Positions 61,995 to 64,000 of a DNA stretch of 64,000 nucleotides are shown here, one piece after another. The first letter of the stretch is position 1; the number at the start of each line of letters is the position of its first letter. The stretch is from an uncultured Alphaproteobacteria bacterium. GTDB taxonomy: Bacteria; Pseudomonadota; Alphaproteobacteria; RF32; CAG-239. The notes beneath the pieces were generated by a model. It saw nothing but the letters and a program-made list of their open reading frames with translations. It did not search any database and was not told the DNA's origin. The stretch is taken from the NCBI GenBank assembly GCA_934254675.1, contig CAKQLP010000001.1:124001-188000 (forward strand), read 5' to 3'. The position numbers and the translations under genes are program-made.

Positions 61995-62519
61995 TTACAA
62001 ATGCCAAGGGATGCCTTCTCTCTCTGTCACTTTGTATTTTTTCTTAACCAAAAAATTTAGCAAGCTGCCAAATGTTAAATCGGGATTATTGCTGCAATAA
62101 GCTTCAATCTTGTTTACGTCATCAGGAGTTAATTTTGTATTTCTTTCAAAATAATGTCCTATAAGCATTGCGTCAAATGTGGTCAACTCTAGTTTTTCAT
62201 TTGGTTTGAGGTTTCTCCGTCCCATACCAGCCAAAACAGTTTGCAAATGCTGTTTGTAAAATAAAGAATTAGTTTTAGCAAATTCTAATAATTCGCCAAA
62301 AGTTAAATTTGGATGCTCAACGCAGTAATCAAGTACTTTTACACCATCAACACCAAATTCATTATTAGTTTCAATGTTGTAACAAATTTCAGCAATATCA
62401 AGACTGTCTATTCCAAAATCTTTCAGCTTGTCTTGCGGCTGAATTTCTTGTTTAATACTTTTCTCAATTACTTGTTTGAAAAATTGTTCAAAATCTTTGC
62501 TAAAATCAGGATTTTCCAT
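61995..62519 (-). CDS. Two-domain acyl-carrier-like protein
   Basis: 174 residues from the ATG at 62519. The first domain (about 15-85) has the carrier motif DKLKDFGIDSLDIAEICYNI with Ser39 as the expected phosphopantetheine site. The second (about 100-160) is a diverged repeat: EKLELTTFDAMLIGHYFERN has no DSL serine. Both end in a matching helix (NLTFGELLEF, DLTFGSLLNF). A stand-alone tandem ACP with one dead site is unusual, and no synthase genes are adjacent. A TTGACA lies upstream on the minus strand, and the ATG has no Shine-Dalgarno site. Confidence 0.7.
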   Translation of the reverse strand: MENPDFSKDFEQFFKQVIEKSIKQEIQPQDKLKDFGIDSLDIAEICYNIETNNEFGVDGVKVLDYCVEHPNLTFGELLEFAKTNSLFYKQHLQTVLAGMGRRNLKPNEKLELTTFDAMLIGHYFERNTKLTPDDVNKIEAYCSNNPDLTFGSLLNFLVKKKYKVTEREGIPWHL

Positions 62520-62603
62520 AGTGATAATAATTAAGAGTGAATAATAAAATAACAATTTATAGTTTAGAAAAAAAATAAAATTTGTCAAGAATTAAGAAGT
62601 ATG

Positions 62604-62632
62604 TTGCCATAGCAGGATTTATTTGTTAAACT
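62604..62632 (+). promoter_or_regulatory. Promoter of pilin cassette 4
   Basis: TTGCCA (62604-62609), exactly 17 nt, TAAACT (62627-62632). The start is predicted near 62639, the first base of the 5' hairpin. Confidence 0.6.
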
Positions 62633-62638
62633 CATTTC

Positions 62639-62835
62639 AAGTATAGAGATATACTTAGGGCGTCGAGAACCCTTTACAAAATCAGTCGTTAAGCATAGCG
62701 ACTTTAATTTTTTATGCCGACTTCTGTTCAATGGACGGATGTCGGCTAAATAAGGCTATAAGCTGAATAAGCCGAGCCGTTTGATTTTGTACGGTTTTCG
62801 AACATCCGCCCGCTGTTAACGCGGGTTTTGTTTTT
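62639..62835 (+). ncRNA. Structured pilin leader RNA, copy 4
   Basis: The 5' hairpin AAGTATA (62639-62645) with TATACTT (62650-62656) closes a GAGA tetraloop. GGGCGTCGAGAACCC has a G-U-compatible change against GGTTTTCGA. CAAAATCA (62677-62684) pairs with TGATTTTG (62782-62789). The terminator arms are 62809-62813 and 62821-62825, with a shorter loop than in the other copies. Confidence 0.8.
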
Positions 62836-62859
62836 ATATAAAAGAAACGGAGTTTGAAA

Positions 62860-63762
62860 ATGTATAAATTTAAAAAGAAAATAATGTTTTGCTTATGTAA
62901 AGTCATTCTCGGGTTTATCCCGAGAATCCATCAGAAACACACCATGAGTAGTCATTATCGGGCTTGTCCCGAGGATCTAGATACTCGGGACAAGCCCGAG
63001 TATGACAGGAATAAAGGGTTAAGCACAGGTATTTTCGAATACACTTTAAATGTCATTCTCGGATTTATTCCGAGAATCTATTTGAAACACTCTCTTTTAG
63101 ATTCTCGGGACAAGCCCGAGAACGGCAACTGTGTTGCACAATGTGGGAGAAGTATGATAGAAATGCTCGGTGTGCTCGCTATTATTGGCGTTCTGTCAGT
63201 CGGCGGTATTGCCGGTTATTCCAAAGCTATTCGGGAGTATAAGTCAAATCAACAGAAACTTTCATTATCACAGCTTTTTAATGTGATTATTTCTTTGCGG
63301 CCATCTTTGGGAGATTATCCGAAATCATATGACAATATAACAGAAGTATTGTTTGCACTTAATGAAATTCCAGAAGGGTATGTATATAAAAATGCTTATT
63401 TGCAAGACAATGCTGGAAATAAATTATATTTGTTTTTTGGGCTAGATACATGGGAAAATCAAGATGGTTCCTTATCTTCACAAAATTATTATTTGTTAAC
63501 AATAAAGCATTCAATGAGTGAGGCATTTCTAACACCAAGCGGAGTTGATTTTTGTAAAAATGCTCTTCAAACCGTAAAGGCTTATCGGAGTGAAATTAAA
63601 GGCATTTGTTTTCATGTATCTGCTGGAAGCAGAGGACAGTGTTTTTCATATAATGCTTTGGATGATGCGATTTCTTCTCCAGTAAAAATTACAGAAACAT
63701 GTGTGTATTGTAATGAATCAGATGATAATAATTGTAATCTAAATGTGATTTTTGATAAATAG
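62860..63762 (+). CDS. Type IV prepilin-like protein 4, double palindromic insert
   Basis: 300 residues from the ATG at 62860 (CGGAG upstream). Cleavage site G96/RSMIEMLGVLAIIGVLSVGG, Glu at +5. The leader holds two palindromic elements, so VILGFIPRI appears twice. The mature part is of the second type, like prepilin 3 (ITEVLFALNEIPEGYVYKNA, AGNKLYLFFG), with a Cys-rich end (CFHVS, CFSYN, TCVYCNESDDNNC). An XRE-type regulator gene begins about 105 nt downstream. 63763-63867 is spacer. Confidence 0.84.
   Translation: MYKFKKKIMFCLCKVILGFIPRIHQKHTMSSHYRACPEDLDTRDKPEYDRNKGLSTGIFEYTLNVILGFIPRIYLKHSLLDSRDKPENGNCVAQCGRSMIEMLGVLAIIGVLSVGGIAGYSKAIREYKSNQQKLSLSQLFNVIISLRPSLGDYPKSYDNITEVLFALNEIPEGYVYKNAYLQDNAGNKLYLFFGLDTWENQDGSLSSQNYYLLTIKHSMSEAFLTPSGVDFCKNALQTVKAYRSEIKGICFHVSAGSRGQCFSYNALDDAISSPVKITETCVYCNESDDNNCNLNVIFDK
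62902..63007 (+). repeat. Palindromic element, first copy in prepilin 4 leader
   Basis: GTCATTCTCGGG...CCCGAGAAT, then GTCATTATCGGGC...CCCGAGGAT and ACTCGGG...CCCGAGTATGACA: the three-hairpin form. Confidence 0.8.
63050..63128 (+). repeat. Palindromic element, second copy in prepilin 4 leader
   Basis: TGTCATTCTCGG...CCGAGAAT, TTTTAGATTCTCGGG...CCCGAGAA: the short two-hairpin form, closest to prepilin 1. The match extends upstream over ATTTTCGAATACACTTTAAA, as in prepilin 1 (ATTCTCGACCACACTTTAAA). Confidence 0.82.
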
Positions 63763-63867
63763 ATGTTGGAAGATAAAATAACAATTATATAATATACAAT
63801 TATTATATGTTGATTTTTTCTATTTCTATTGTAAGATAACATTAAAGAAAAAACAAAGAGTGATTAA

Positions 63868-64000
63868 ATGACATCAAAGTTAGAAAAAATAAGAGTTTCT
63901 CGAGGGTTAAGCCAAAAACGGCTGGAAGACCTTTCTGGGGTAAAGCAACAACAGATTTCTTTAATAGAAAAAGGTAAGCCAATAATAAATTTAAACCAAG
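63868..64000 (+). CDS. XRE-family transcriptional regulator, N-terminal part (cut by window edge)
   Basis: 44 codons visible. KIRVSRGLSQKRLEDLSGVK, then QQQISLIEKGK, is a Cro/CI-type helix-turn-helix. The rest lies outside the window. It follows prepilin 4 on the same strand, but a regulatory link is only a possibility. Confidence 0.75.
   Translation, partial: MTSKLEKIRVSRGLSQKRLEDLSGVKQQQISLIEKGKPIINLNQ

Noticed and set aside
62902..63128. Tandem palindromes as a CRISPR array
   Set aside because: Only two unequal units that are translated in frame, with no regular spacers and no cas genes.

Overview
The window looks like chromosome of an AT-rich, host- or gut-associated alphaproteobacterium. 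Gene order supports this: a tolC-like gene, a PopZ-like gene and valS in a row; plsY-dprA-topA; pyrH-frr-uppS-cdsA-rseP-bamA-lpxD-fabZ; an IalB-like gene next to rlmN; and a GTTC-N7-GTTC SOS box at recA. Long A/T-rich spacers, AAA/GAA/TTT-biased codons and LPS genes fit a Gram-negative bacterium of low GC. A deep gut lineage (RF32-like) is my inference and is not proven by the sequence. Nearly all of the window is ordinary housekeeping chromosome, without phage, IS elements or CRISPR.

Layout. 1-410: 3' end of trxB. 466-1485: pilin cassette 1. 1.5-4.1 kb: glycogen phosphorylase (minus). 4.2-9.4 kb: TolC-like protein, PopZ-like protein, ValS and an OmpA lipoprotein. 9.5-14.1 kb (minus): infA, topA, dprA, plsY. 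14.3-22.4 kb: the pyrH-to-fabZ envelope and translation run. 22.5-25.2 kb: a small basic protein, cyclophilin, pilin cassette 2, tRNA-Phe and two tiny genes. 25.4-33.4 kb: LysR regulator, accBC, recA, HD hydrolase, YihY, fabI and a glycosyltransferase. 33.5-34.6 kb: three small orphan genes. 34.7-39.5 kb: lpxI-lpxB-comEC-DUF805. 39.6-43.7 kb: tRNA-Gly, an arylsulfotransferase-like protein with a split chromate transporter, a candidate sRNA and a lipoprotein hydrolase. 43.8-49.4 kb: lysozyme, ASCH protein, a 1213-residue orphan and luxS. 49.5-56.7 kb: ROK kinase and anmK, a secreted pilin-like protein, cca, IalB-like protein, rlmN, a response regulator and dCMP deaminase. 56.9-63.8 kb: eno, pilin cassette 3, rplKAJL, a tandem ACP-like protein and pilin cassette 4. 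An XRE regulator starts at the right edge.

The most striking system is a dispersed family of four pilin cassettes (466-1485, 23500-24605, 58231-59259, 62639-63762). Each has its own sigma70-type promoter, a 5' hairpin at the predicted transcription start, and a roughly 200-nt leader RNA whose helices are kept by compensatory changes. A terminator follows, whose 5' arm overlaps the 3' arm of the long closing helix, and then a type IV prepilin-like gene. The prepilins share the cleavage and helix segment (G/RSMIEMLGVL) but have unlike, partly Cys-rich C-terminal domains. All four carry one or two palindromic elements translated in frame inside the leader peptide, the part a prepilin peptidase would remove. 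A further copy of the palindrome lies between genes at 42820-42895. This looks like an RNA-regulated, recombining surface-pilin repertoire. I recognise no described RNA family in the leader.

Other points of note are a Firmicutes/Bacteroidetes-type luxS, a candidate stand-alone sRNA at 42646-42724, an inverted echo of the tRNA-Gly 3' half just behind that tRNA, a two-domain ACP-like protein, and several small orphan genes with strong TTGACA promoters but weak or absent Shine-Dalgarno sites.
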